A program made the translations under genes and the position numbers. Shown in pieces: positions 9,116 to 16,038 of a stretch of DNA of 32,301 nucleotides. Numbering within the stretch: position 1 is the stretch's first letter; each line of letters starts with the position of its first letter. The stretch is from Actinomycetota bacterium. GTDB taxonomy: Bacteria > Actinomycetota > Thermoleophilia > Gaiellales > Gaiellaceae. The notes beneath the pieces were generated by a model that saw only the letters and a program-made list of their open reading frames with translations, did no database searches and was not told the origin of the DNA. The DNA lies in NCBI GenBank assembly GCA_013812265.1, contig JACCTQ010000070.1:1-32301 (forward strand), given 5' to 3'.

Positions 9116-10089
9116 GCGGCAGCGCGCTCGAGTGACGCCTGCAGTTGTTCCAGCGCTCGCACCACTGCGACGCCGTCGCGTGCCGCCGCGAGGGGATCGC
9201 CCTCCCCGGCCGCAAGGGCCAGGAAGTGTCGGCACTCGAGACGAAGCGGCTCGTCGTTCGAGATCTTCGGAATGAAGATGTCCCCGGTGCGCGTGCGCCA
9301 CTCCCCGTAGCTCTCGGGCGGCTTCTCCGTACCCTTGTCGTAGACCGTCACCTTTCGTTCCAGTTCCATGTCGTCGAAAACCGCCATCTTGTCCCGCCCG
9401 ACCACAGTCATCTTGCGCATCTTGTGCGGATCGAGCCAGGAGAGGTGCATGTGCGCGACGATCCCGGAGGGAAAACGGAGATAGCAGAACACGACGTCCT
9501 CGACCCCTTCACGCACGAACGACTCGCCGCGTGCCCAGATCTCGCTCGGCTCTTCCTCGACCAGGTGCAGGATGACCGAGAGATCGTGAACACCGAGCGA
9601 CCACAAGGCGTTCTCGTCCTTGCGGATCTGGCCGAGGTTTTGCCGGTTGCCATAGAGGTACAGGACGTCGCCGAGCTGTCCGGAAGCGATCAGCTCCTTG
9701 AGCTTCTTGACGCCCGGGTGGTAGAGGAGCAGGTGGCCCGGCATAAGCGCGACGCCCCGCTCCTCCGCGACGCCCAGGAGGTCCTCCGCCTCCGCTGCAG
9801 TGAGCGCGGGAGGCTTCTCCACGAAGGTGTGCTTGCCAGCTTCCAGGGCTCGGCGAGCCAGCTCGTAGTGGGTGACGACGGGAGTCGCGACCACGACCGC
9901 GTCGAGCTCCGGATCCGCGAGCATCTCGTCGAAATCGCCCGTCATGCGTACCCGCGGATACCGCGCCGCGAACCGGTCGCGCAGCTCGGGCGAGATGTCG
10001 CAGAGCCAGCGGAGATCGGCGAGATCGTCGAAGTTCCGGGCGAGGTTCGGCCCCCAGTAGCCGAGACCGGCAAGACCGATTCGAATCAT
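9112..10089 (-). CDS. Gfo/Idh/MocA-family oxidoreductase (WbpB-like)
   Basis: A 325-aa NAD(P)-dependent sugar oxidoreductase. Rossmann start IRIGLAGLGYWGPNLARN (residues 2-19), VVVATPVVTHYELARRAL, the family's EKP (FVEKPPALT, near residue 97) and the second-domain WSLGVHDLSVILHL with the catalytic-type His. In UDP-ManNAc(3NAc)A pathways the equivalent enzyme WbpB oxidises C3 of the sugar before transamination; a Gfo/Idh gene beside a hexapeptide acetyltransferase and a UDP-sugar 2-epimerase fits that role. ATG at 10089 overlaps the epimerase stop by 4 nt. The family is broad, so the substrate remains open. Confidence 0.88.
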   Translation of the reverse strand: MIRIGLAGLGYWGPNLARNFDDLADLRWLCDISPELRDRFAARYPRVRMTGDFDEMLADPELDAVVVATPVVTHYELARRALEAGKHTFVEKPPALTAAEAEDLLGVAEERGVALMPGHLLLYHPGVKKLKELIASGQLGDVLYLYGNRQNLGQIRKDENALWSLGVHDLSVILHLVEEEPSEIWARGESFVREGVEDVVFCYLRFPSGIVAHMHLSWLDPHKMRKMTVVGRDKMAVFDDMELERKVTVYDKGTEKPPESYGEWRTRTGDIFIPKISNDEPLRLECRHFLALAAGEGDPLAAARDGVAVVRALEQLQASLERAAA

Positions 10090-11150
10090 CGCGGGCTAGC
10101 GTACAGAGCGGCCGCGATGCGCTCCGCGGCATGGCCGTCGCCGTAGAGGGCCGGGCGGTCCAGCGGCATCCGAGCTCGCGTGACGGCATCCACGATCCGG
10201 TCCGGGTCAGCGTCCACGAGCTGGTTGGCGCCTGCCTCCACCGTGTCGACCCACTCCGTCGATGGCCGCATCGTGACGCAGGGGACGCCGTACCAGTACG
10301 CCTCCTTCTGGAGGCCCCCCGAGTCGGTGGCGATGACGCGCGCCTGCGATGCGAGCGCCGCGAAATCGAGGTATCCGAGTGGTCGGACGACCTGGACGTG
10401 GGGCGCGGCGGTCAGGCCGCCGGTCTCAAGGGCGGCCCGGGTGCGTGGGTGGGCCGGGAAAACGACCGGTTCTGCCAGGCGGTTCAGGCCGTCCATGATG
10501 CGCGCGAGCCGAGACGCTCGGACGTTGGCCTCTCGGTGCACGGTTGCGATGACGTACCGGCCGGGCTGCAGGGTGAGGGCGTCGAGGATCCTGGAACGCC
10601 GGCGCGCGAGCGGGGCCAGGCGGAAGCACGCGTCGGCCATGACGTCGCCGACGACCTGCCGGTCGCCCCGGACCTCTTCCCGGGCAAGCGTCGTGCTGGA
10701 GCGCTCGTCAGGGCAGAGGAGGAGATCGGAGATGGCGTCCACCTCTATCCGGTTGTGCTCCTCCGGCATCGAGAGGTCGCCGCTGCGAAGGCCGGCCTCC
10801 ACATGGGCGAGGGCAACGCCGACCGCGCTCGCAGCCCGCGCGCCCGCGAGCGTCGAGTTCGTGTCACCGTAGACGAGCGTCCAGTCGGGCCTTTCCTCGG
10901 CCAGAGCGGCCCCAATCGCAGGCTGCATGCGGGCGAGCATCTCGTCGCGTGGCAGCGCAGAGATTCCGAGTCGGTACCGAGGCTCGCCGAGGCCCAGCTC
11001 GTCGAAGAAGACCTGCGACAGCTCGGGGTCGTAGTGCTGACCCGTGTGCAGCACCACCTCCTCGATGCCCTCAGCGCGGAGCGCCACCGAGAGGGGGGCC
11101 GACTTGACGAACTGGGGCCGGTTCCCGACCACGGAAAACACCTTCACCAC
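10086..11150 (-). CDS. wecB: UDP-N-acetylglucosamine 2-epimerase (non-hydrolysing, WecB/WbpI-like)
   Basis: A 354-aa GT-B-fold epimerase interconverting UDP-GlcNAc and UDP-ManNAc type sugars. Motifs in order: GNRPQFVKSAPL, HTGQHYDPELSQVFF, VYGDTNSTLAGARAA, HVEAGLRSGD, MPEEHNRIEVD, TVHREANV, and DSGGLQKEAYWYGVPCVTMR in the C-terminal domain, all diagnostic. GTG at 11150 (a second GTG follows at 11147) is the start, 21 bp from the divergent tRNA-Lys. It is the first gene of the minus-strand operon. It could be WecB proper or WbpI acting on a 2,3-diacetamido uronate sugar; the two downstream genes favour the latter. Confidence 0.92.
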   Translation of the reverse strand: MVKVFSVVGNRPQFVKSAPLSVALRAEGIEEVVLHTGQHYDPELSQVFFDELGLGEPRYRLGISALPRDEMLARMQPAIGAALAEERPDWTLVYGDTNSTLAGARAASAVGVALAHVEAGLRSGDLSMPEEHNRIEVDAISDLLLCPDERSSTTLAREEVRGDRQVVGDVMADACFRLAPLARRRSRILDALTLQPGRYVIATVHREANVRASRLARIMDGLNRLAEPVVFPAHPRTRAALETGGLTAAPHVQVVRPLGYLDFAALASQARVIATDSGGLQKEAYWYGVPCVTMRPSTEWVDTVEAGANQLVDADPDRIVDAVTRARMPLDRPALYGDGHAAERIAAALYASPR

Positions 11151-11171
11151 GGCTACACTACGCAGCCGCCC

Positions 11172-11244
11172 GGGCCGTTAGCTCAGCTGGTAGAGCAGGG
11201 GACTCTTAATCCCAAGGTCGAAGGTTCGAGTCCTTCACGGCCCA
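11172..11244 (+). tRNA. tRNA-Lys (anticodon CTT)
   Basis: A 73-nt cloverleaf: acceptor GGGCCGT/ACGGCCC, D stem GCTC/GAGC, anticodon loop CTCTTAA with CTT at 11205-11207, T stem GAAGG/CCTTC with loop TTCGAGT, discriminator A. CCA is not encoded. The anticodon stem has four good pairs plus a G27-A43 mismatch. The gene is the integration target of the 8.2-kb element and remains intact because the element brings an identical 3' part. Confidence 0.96.
11201..11244 (+). repeat. attL core (44-bp direct repeat)
   Basis: It begins GACTCTTAATCC within the tRNA-Lys anticodon stem and ends with the discriminator A. It is identical over 44 bases to 19387-19430; the flanking bases differ on both sides. 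Confidence 0.93.
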
Positions 11245-11305
11245 TAGCCGAAGCTCCTGGAAACAGGCACTTTCGCTCTTCCGGCTCCGTCCTCTCTGCC
11301 GAGCA

Positions 11306-11325
11306 GGTCAAACAAACGGTCAAAC
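11306..11325. promoter_or_regulatory. Putative integrase arm-type sites, left arm
   Basis: Two direct copies of GGTCAAAC (11306-11313 and 11318-11325), 12 bp apart, 62 bp inside the attL core. The same pair with the same spacing and near-identical sequence lies at 19260-19279 on the other side. In the excised circle both would flank attP, as arm sites of tyrosine integrases do. Confidence 0.6.
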
Positions 11326-11365
11326 ACTCCTCTCTCGTCCGGCGCTCCAGGCACGCTGAGGCGTT

Positions 11366-11782
11366 GTGAACCGCAACGGCACACCCGCGAGCCTCGTGCC
11401 TGCACCGGCAGGCAACGTCCGCGCGGCACGGCACGGCATCTACTCGGAGCGACTTCGCGAGCCACGTGCGCAGGAGCACTTCGACGCGATCCTCGACCTT
11501 CCATGGATCGGAGAGGCCGACATCATCGGCGCGAGGCAGGTGGCACGGCTGGAAGCCTTGATCGAGGCACTCTCGGACGAGGTGTTCCGGGTCGGCGTCG
11601 GCTCGAAGAAGGCAGAAAAGCTGATCGACATGGAGCTACGTGCGATCAGACGGCAGGCGGAGCTACTGAGCCGCTTCGGACTGGACCCGAAGTCGCGAGC
11701 GGACTGGACTGCGAAGCTGACCAGCGGCACGCTCGGCGAGCGCATCGCCGCTCGCATCGCCGAGATCGAGGCCAACGAGTGA
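11366..11782 (+). CDS. Phage terminase small-subunit-like protein (P27-like)
   Basis: A 138-aa helical protein. The C-terminal half (AIRRQAELLSRFGLDPKSRA) resembles the P27-type small terminase ending, where a helix is followed by FGLTPSSRAR-like sequence; the N-terminus (GNVRAARHGIYSERLREP) is typical of phage packaging-module proteins. Small terminases recognise pac/cos DNA and pass it to the large subunit, which is absent here. GTG at 11366 is the start; its stop overlaps the next gene by 4 nt. It is the first gene after attL. The assignment is by pattern only; a DNA-binding protein of another kind is possible. Confidence 0.6.
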   Translation: MNRNGTPASLVPAPAGNVRAARHGIYSERLREPRAQEHFDAILDLPWIGEADIIGARQVARLEALIEALSDEVFRVGVGSKKAEKLIDMELRAIRRQAELLSRFGLDPKSRADWTAKLTSGTLGERIAARIAEIEANE

Positions 11783-12375
11783 GCCATGCGAAGCGACGTG
11801 CTGCGCTGGAGGAGATCGCATACAGCGCGGACGCCAGTCCGGCCGATCGGATGCGAGCGCTGGAGGCTCTCCGCGAGTACCAGGGTGTCGAGCCGAATCC
11901 GGCCTTGGTGGAAACCAGCGACCAAGAGCTCTTCGACACGATGGACGACGAGCTGAGCAGCGACCTCCTCGACATCATCGCCTCCGTCCTCGACGGCCGA
12001 GATATCTCCGGGTCCGTTGCCGAGACCACCTGGAACGGCTGGCCACGCACGGTGGAGAACATCGCCTCGGAGATCAATCGCCGGGTGACCCTCGCCGTCG
12101 AAGAGCACACCGATGTTGCTCGCGTCGAGCTGGAGATCGAGCAGAGAGCGCAGGAAAAAGCGGAGCACCTCTATAGGACACGTTCATTCAGCGCCGTAAG
12201 CCCTTCTGACGGCCTGGAAGGCGATCAGGAAGGTGAACAGCCCACCTCGGTACCTGGCGAGCTTAAATCGCCTCCTACGCTCCCGCCGGGTATCGACCTT
12301 GAACGCGGGTGGCCGAAGCCGCGAGGGCGGAATCCAAACACACGACGGCTCGGAGATCGACGCCGAAGTTGGTAA
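11779..12375 (+). CDS. Unknown protein of the integrated element
   Basis: A 198-aa protein with a helical N-terminal 130 residues (SHAKRRAALEEIAYSADASPADRMRALEALREYQG is like the start of phage packaging proteins) and a proline/arginine-rich, disordered-looking tail. No catalytic motif of a prohead protease or large terminase is present. GTG at 11779 overlaps the preceding stop, implying translational coupling; the frame is open further upstream but within the other gene. Its stop codon lies in the loop of a perfect hairpin (12363-12384). Confidence 0.6.
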   Translation: MSHAKRRAALEEIAYSADASPADRMRALEALREYQGVEPNPALVETSDQELFDTMDDELSSDLLDIIASVLDGRDISGSVAETTWNGWPRTVENIASEINRRVTLAVEEHTDVARVELEIEQRAQEKAEHLYRTRSFSAVSPSDGLEGDQEGEQPTSVPGELKSPPTLPPGIDLERGWPKPRGRNPNTRRLGDRRRSW

Positions 12376-12384
12376 CAACTTCGG
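12363..12384 (+). terminator. Hairpin enclosing a stop codon
   Basis: A perfect 9-bp stem, CCGAAGTTG (12363-12371) with CAACTTCGG (12376-12384), closes a GTAA loop of the GNRA type containing the TAA stop of the preceding gene. There is no T-run. Likely a terminator or mRNA 3'-end stabiliser. Confidence 0.65.
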
Positions 12385-12443
12385 GGTAGGGCCGCCAGCA
12401 GCCGCACCCCAGGACTCCTTGAAAGCCCTGCAAATAGCGGGTC

Positions 12444-12502
12444 GCAGCCCCCGGGGCTCCCCTCCCTCAGCCCCCGGGGCTCCCCTCCCTCAGCCCCCGG
12501 GG
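12444..12502. repeat. Tandem 23-bp palindromic repeat
   Basis: Two identical 23-bp units at 12444-12466 and 12467-12489 and a 13-bp partial third to 12502. Each contains AGCCCCCGGGGCT, an inverted repeat. Its position between a small-terminase-like gene and the capsid gene would suit a packaging (pac/cos) site, but this is a guess. Confidence 0.6.
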
Positions 12503-12810
12503 CCGCGCCCTTCGGGAAAGCCCTGCAAATGCCAGCCCCGCGCGAGTAGCACGAAGAAGGTTCCGGTAGTTTTGTTCCGGGCCCGGACGCTCCGTTCGGC
12601 GGGAACGGCCTCGAAGTTGTCTGCGGCGCTGGCGACCCGACGGGAACAAAGACTCCATCCGGCCCACCGGCTACCTTAGCGCCGAACAAATCAGTTCCGC
12701 AATTCGTGCCCTGCGCCTGGCAGCGCGGGCGGAAGCGAAACTGGGCAGCCTCGCCAAAGGGTATGCCCGGCTGATTCCCTACACGTATAAGCGGACGTTA
12801 ACCGCCCATG

Positions 12811-12825
12811 CCCCCCATCGGGGGG
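12811..12825. promoter_or_regulatory. C6/G6 hairpin upstream of the capsid gene
   Basis: CCCCCC (12811-12816), a 3-nt loop and GGGGGG (12820-12825), about 30 bp before the capsid start. It could be a terminator for upstream transcription or part of the capsid mRNA leader. Confidence 0.4.
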
Positions 12826-12856
12826 TGGGGCGACGCGTTCGGAAGGGGGAATCAGC

Positions 12857-14029
12857 ATGCAACATCTGGACGAAGTCCTGGATCGCATTTCGAGCGATCT
12901 AGCTCGCCTGGACAACAAGAGCAGCGGTGCCGACGAATGGCGCTCAGGCAGCCGCTACGTCGGCCCTAACGCTGAGCGTTCACTCGTGGAGCACGTGGCG
13001 GCCGGAGGGTCGGTAGGCCGAACCGTAAAGCCGTATCGACCCGCAGGCAGCCGCACGAAAGGCGGCCTCGCCTTCGGAATGAAGGCGCTCGCCGAAGGCA
13101 CCGCCACAAGCGGTGGATATCTGGTCGAGCCGGAATTCGCCGCGGAGATCGCTCACCTCGTGCGTGCTCGGTCGGCCGTAATGCAGATGGGTGTGACCAC
13201 GATTCCTGTCCGCAAGGAACTGAACGTGACCTCGGTCTCAACGGGTGCCACTGCGGCCTACGTCGCGGAGAACGCTCGCATCCCGGTCAGTGAGGAGACC
13301 TTCGCACAAGCGGCCATCCTCCGGCCTCGGAACCTGGCGGCGCTGGTTCCCATCTCGAACCGCTTGCTCCGTGATGCGGACGAGACCCCAGCCGTCGAAG
13401 ATGTGATTCGTCGCGACCTGGCGGAAGTGCTCGCGCTGAGGCAGGACATCGCGTTCCTTCAAGGCACCGGAACGGGCGAGGAACCCCTCGGGCTCCGCAA
13501 CGTCGCCGGGACGACCGCTGCACCTTCCCTGGGCGCGAATGGCGGCGCTCCTGACTGGGACACGCTCAAAACCACGGTGGCCAACATCCGTGCCACGAAC
13601 GCACCCTTCGAGCGGCCCGGCTGGATTTTCAACGCGCGCCTTCTGAGCACGTTGGAGCGCTTGAAGGACTCGACGGGTCACTATCTCGCCGATACCGGAT
13701 TGCTCACCTTCGATCCGGCCGGGAACGGGGGCACGCTGCTCGGATACAGCTTCCGAACCACAAGTCAAATTCCGGTCAACCTGACGACCGGCACGAGCAC
13801 GGATACGACGTTCGCCCTCTTCTGCTCGGACTGGGGTGAGGTCTGGGTAGGGCAGAACGACGCCTTCGAGATCGTCCTGTCCGGCGAGGCGACCTACACG
13901 CCCGACGGAGGTACCACCTACATCAGCGCATTCCAGAATCAGCAAACGTTGTTCCGCGCATCCACGACTAATGACATCGCGATCCGCCGTCCGCAGTTCC
14001 TGAGCGTCCTTACGGGAGTCCGACCGTGA
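12857..14029 (+). CDS. Phage major capsid protein, HK97 fold
   Basis: A 390-aa HK97 gp5-type capsid protein. Residues 1-80 are a polar, partly helical delta-like scaffold region. The mature shell domain starts near TATSGGYLVEPEFAAEIAHL, a hallmark of the family, and continues with TTIPVRKELN, AAYVAENARIPVSEETFAQ, LVPISNRLLRDAD, DIAFLQGTGTGEEPLGL, PGWIFNARLLSTL and the C-terminal EVWVGQNDAFEIVLS. ATG at 12857 follows a purine-rich AAGGGGGAA at about 8 nt. In HK97-type phages a protease gene precedes it and cleaves the delta domain; none is seen here, so the scaffold may be removed by a helper phage protease or not at all. Its stop overlaps the next gene by 4 nt. Confidence 0.93.
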   Translation: MQHLDEVLDRISSDLARLDNKSSGADEWRSGSRYVGPNAERSLVEHVAAGGSVGRTVKPYRPAGSRTKGGLAFGMKALAEGTATSGGYLVEPEFAAEIAHLVRARSAVMQMGVTTIPVRKELNVTSVSTGATAAYVAENARIPVSEETFAQAAILRPRNLAALVPISNRLLRDADETPAVEDVIRRDLAEVLALRQDIAFLQGTGTGEEPLGLRNVAGTTAAPSLGANGGAPDWDTLKTTVANIRATNAPFERPGWIFNARLLSTLERLKDSTGHYLADTGLLTFDPAGNGGTLLGYSFRTTSQIPVNLTTGTSTDTTFALFCSDWGEVWVGQNDAFEIVLSGEATYTPDGGTTYISAFQNQQTLFRASTTNDIAIRRPQFLSVLTGVRP

Positions 14030-14352
14030 CCGAGGCCGAGAGCGTCGCGAAGGGTTCCAAGCCGCTCACCGGCCAGCTCGCCGCAGCCGTCGAGGAGGTC
14101 GTGCTCGCCGTCCAGCGGACGAACAGTGGCGCAACGAGGTACGAACTGCTCGACGACAGAAGCGTGCTCGAAATCTCGGTCCCGGAGCCTGGCTCCAAGC
14201 TTCGGCTAATCCCGAGGCGCTCGCTCGTGTCGAACGAGCCGGGTCACCTTGCCGGTGGCCCAGCTCCCACCTTGAGTGAAGAGCAACAACGGCGGCTGCT
14301 AGAGGCCAAGGCGCGGAAGTCGTTTGGTCCGATGCCTTCGGAAACGGCCTGA
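14026..14352 (+). CDS. Small unknown protein coupled to the capsid gene
   Basis: A 108-aa protein starting with GTG at 14026 and overlapping the capsid stop (GTGA). The first ~70 residues predict helix then strands (TGQLAAAVEEVVLAVQRTNS...RYELLDDRSVLEISVPEP), followed by a charged tail EEQQRRLLEAKARKSFG. No family is recognised. Position suggests a capsid-associated, head-completion or size-determining factor, but nothing in the sequence proves it. Confidence 0.6.
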   Translation: MTEAESVAKGSKPLTGQLAAAVEEVVLAVQRTNSGATRYELLDDRSVLEISVPEPGSKLRLIPRRSLVSNEPGHLAGGPAPTLSEEQQRRLLEAKARKSFGPMPSETA

Positions 14353-14361
14353 CCACGACCG

Positions 14362-15033
14362 TTGAACCGGGAGGAGCGAGAGCGTCTTAAGCGCGCCGTA
14401 GACCGCGCCCGTCGGCAGCGGCAGGGCTACGCAAGCGAGGTGGCGCCTGGCGCGATCAACTTCGTCCTGGCGAACGTGGAGGACACGTGGAGGACGCTGG
14501 ACGAGGTGCGGCGAGCCTGCCGTCTTGATCCTCAGCGCGTCGCTTCGGCGCTCGGGCTCTTGTGGGCGCGCGGGCAGGTCGAGTGCGAGCTGGTCAATGG
14601 AGAGGACCTCTACCGTGTGCCCGCGGTGGCAGCGGAGGCACAATCCCGACGGTGTCGGGAGTGCGATTCCGCCATTCCGAGCACGATGCGCTCCGATAGC
14701 GTCTTCTGCTCCAGGCGCTGTAATTCCCGGATGCAGACAAGGCGTGCTAGAGCACGCCACCATAAAACTCAACCCGTGCGAGCCTGCGAGTATTGCTCGA
14801 CGCTATTCCAGCCGCTGACTCCGCGACGGCGATTCTGCGGCTCTACGTGCGCCAACGCCGCTAAGAACAGGCGTCCTGGCATCCATCACTTGATCTGCGC
14901 TCATTGCAGGATCGAGTTTCAGTCTCGCAAAACAGGGCAGCTTTACTGCTCGCGCGCCTGCCTGGCCGCGGTCAATCGCGAGAGAAATTCTGACTTCGGA
15001 AGCGTGAGTAGGTGGACCGGTGCTAGACCATGA
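14362..15033 (+). CDS. Protein with N-terminal winged-helix-like domain and three Cys4 zinc modules
   Basis: A 223-aa protein. Residues ~30-88 (VEDTWRTLDEVRRACRLDPQ, then ASALGLLWARGQVE) look like a winged helix. Three Cys4 modules follow: C98/C101/C116/C120, C142/C145/C159/C163, C179/C182/C196/C200, each CxxC, about 13-14 residues, then FCSxxC-like. These resemble bacterial treble-clef/zinc-ribbon modules with an FCS or YCS core. It is very basic between modules, suggesting nucleic-acid binding. TTG at 14362 follows the previous stop by 9 bp with no strong ribosome-binding site; a later start is possible. The gene overlaps the next, which carries the same module three times. Function unknown. 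Confidence 0.72.
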   Translation: MNREERERLKRAVDRARRQRQGYASEVAPGAINFVLANVEDTWRTLDEVRRACRLDPQRVASALGLLWARGQVECELVNGEDLYRVPAVAAEAQSRRCRECDSAIPSTMRSDSVFCSRRCNSRMQTRRARARHHKTQPVRACEYCSTLFQPLTPRRRFCGSTCANAAKNRRPGIHHLICAHCRIEFQSRKTGQLYCSRACLAAVNRERNSDFGSVSRWTGARP

Positions 15034-15436
15034 GATGCGCCTAGCGCTCCGTCAGGAGATCGACAGGCGCAGACGGCTACAACGACCTTGCTCGTATTGT
15101 GGGTTGGCATTAACGCCGTCGAAGCGGAGTCACCGATACTGCTCGGAGGAGTGCAAGCGCCGGAGCAACAATGCTCGGCGCCAAGCGCGCGGACAGGCAA
15201 TTGACTTTCAGGTAAGCGCTTGCGGCTGGTGCGACAGCCGATTCGTACCGAGTAGGCGCGACCAGCGGCATTGTTCGTCAGCATGCTGGCGCTCGTCCGA
15301 CCATCGCTCGAAACACCCTCTCCCGAGGCGCCGCGCCTGCCGAACGTGTGGTCAGCGATTCCAGCCGAAGCGGAAGGACGGTCGCTATTGCAGCGCTCAA
15401 TGCCACAAGCATCGCGACCGGCGTTTGCACGGCTAG
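15020..15436 (+). CDS. Triple Cys4 zinc-module protein
   Basis: A 138-aa, strongly basic protein made of three evenly built modules: C24/C27/C41/C45, C68/C71/C85/C89 and C107/C110/C124/C128, each exactly CxxC-x13-CxxxC, with a YCS or HCS core and Arg/Lys-rich linkers. It is like the C-terminal half of the preceding protein and probably arose by duplication. Start GTG 15020 overlaps the upstream gene by 14 bp; ATG 15035 is an alternative that keeps all modules. No catalytic domain is attached, so a nucleic-acid-binding or protein-adaptor role is likely. Its stop lies inside a 13-bp hairpin. Confidence 0.75.
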   Translation: MLDHEMRLALRQEIDRRRRLQRPCSYCGLALTPSKRSHRYCSEECKRRSNNARRQARGQAIDFQVSACGWCDSRFVPSRRDQRHCSSACWRSSDHRSKHPLPRRRACRTCGQRFQPKRKDGRYCSAQCHKHRDRRLHG

Positions 15437-15461
15437 ATCGGCTGGCCGCCAGCCGATCTAG
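15433..15461 (+). terminator. Perfect 13-bp terminator-like hairpin
   Basis: CTAGATCGGCTGG (15433-15445) pairs without mismatch with CCAGCCGATCTAG (15449-15461) around a CCG loop. The TAG stop of the zinc-module gene is in the left arm. No T-run follows. It separates the capsid/zinc operon from the downstream replication/integration operon. Confidence 0.8.
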
Positions 15462-15690
15462 TTGGCTCACTGGCGCAGGGCGATCCCGTAGCGGGCGAGG
15501 CCATGGAGAGCGCCGTCATGTCGGTTGTGTAGAGTGTTTTTCGTCTGCTCCCGCGCCTTCGTCTGCGCGTGAGTCTTCACCGCACATCCCTTCGGAAGCC
15601 TGGCCTACGGTCAGGCTTTCGTGGTTCTGAAGGTGACCTCCGACACCACCCGTAGACTGATTCGTGGATGCGGTCGAAGACTGAGCAGCG
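15462..15690. other. Intergenic stretch upstream of the second operon
   Basis: 229 bp without a convincing gene. It is less GC-rich than its surroundings (for example around 15525-15545 and 15615-15670) and is the natural place for the promoter of the following operon, but I cannot pick out a clear -35/-10 pair. Confidence 0.45.
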
Positions 15691-16038
15691 ATGGAACGTG
15701 CGCAACGCGTAGCGGTCTCAACGGAGCCGTTCGCTCTGGCGCTCAGCCTCACTCTTGAGCGAAGCCAAACGGAGCTGCGGGATCAATTCCGTGACGCCGT
15801 GGTGTCGCCGCACCATGCAGCGACGCGAGCTTTCACCCTCGCAATGAGCCTTCGCCGTAGGCCGGTTTTGGCGAGGTGTTTGCCCCGCTTTGCCTCCCGA
15901 GCGCGGCCTCCAAGAGCGCCGCGAGCACGACGCCGGACGCGACGCACGGCTCGTCGAGCGCCACCCGGCGACCCTGACGACCCTGACGAACCTGGCGACC
16001 CTGACTTAAGCCATACCAGCGCAGGACGGCGCGCGTGA
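15691..16038 (+). CDS. Possible small basic protein, unknown
   Basis: A 115-aa frame from ATG 15691. Residues 1-55 (ERAQRVAVSTEPFALALSLTLER and following) look like an ordinary helical domain; the rest is Arg/Pro-rich and ends with an acidic GDPDDPDEPGDPD repeat encoded by a 9-bp tandem repeat. There is no good ribosome-binding site. The main support is that its TGA overlaps the GTG start of the next gene by 4 nt, the same arrangement as all following genes in this operon. It may be spurious. Confidence 0.4.
   Translation: MERAQRVAVSTEPFALALSLTLERSQTELRDQFRDAVVSPHHAATRAFTLAMSLRRRPVLARCLPRFASRARPPRAPRARRRTRRTARRAPPGDPDDPDEPGDPDLSHTSAGRRA
15970..16005. repeat. Four 9-bp GACCCTGAC tandem repeats
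   Basis: GACCCTGAC at 15970, 15979 and 15997, with a variant GAACCTGGC at 15988. They lie 30 bp upstream of a Rep-like gene, so iteron or operator function is possible; they may simply be a coding repeat. Confidence 0.6.

Larger units (their letters stand above)
12385..12856. other. 472-bp non-coding stretch before the capsid gene
   Basis: No frame here has a convincing start and ordinary actinobacterial codon pattern. One frame is open from about 12552 to 12770 and reads GSGSFVPGPDAPFGG and onward, with no start codon early on, so it may be a remnant. The stretch holds a tandem repeat (12444-12502), two copies of GAAAGCCCTGCAAAT (12421-12435, 12516-12530) and a C6/G6 hairpin (12811-12825). 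Portal, protease or large terminase would normally sit here; none is detectable. Confidence 0.55.

Noticed and set aside
11183..11479. Minus-strand frames over tRNA-Lys
   Set aside because: They are antisense to the tRNA and give the same REGLEPSTLGLR artefact.
12444..12502. CRISPR array
   Set aside because: Units are directly adjacent without unique spacers and there are only two and a half copies; no cas genes are present.
12225..12689. Frames on both strands across the repeat-rich gap before the capsid gene
   Set aside because: Composition is repeat-driven, starts are poor and the opposite strand is equally open; no family resemblance.
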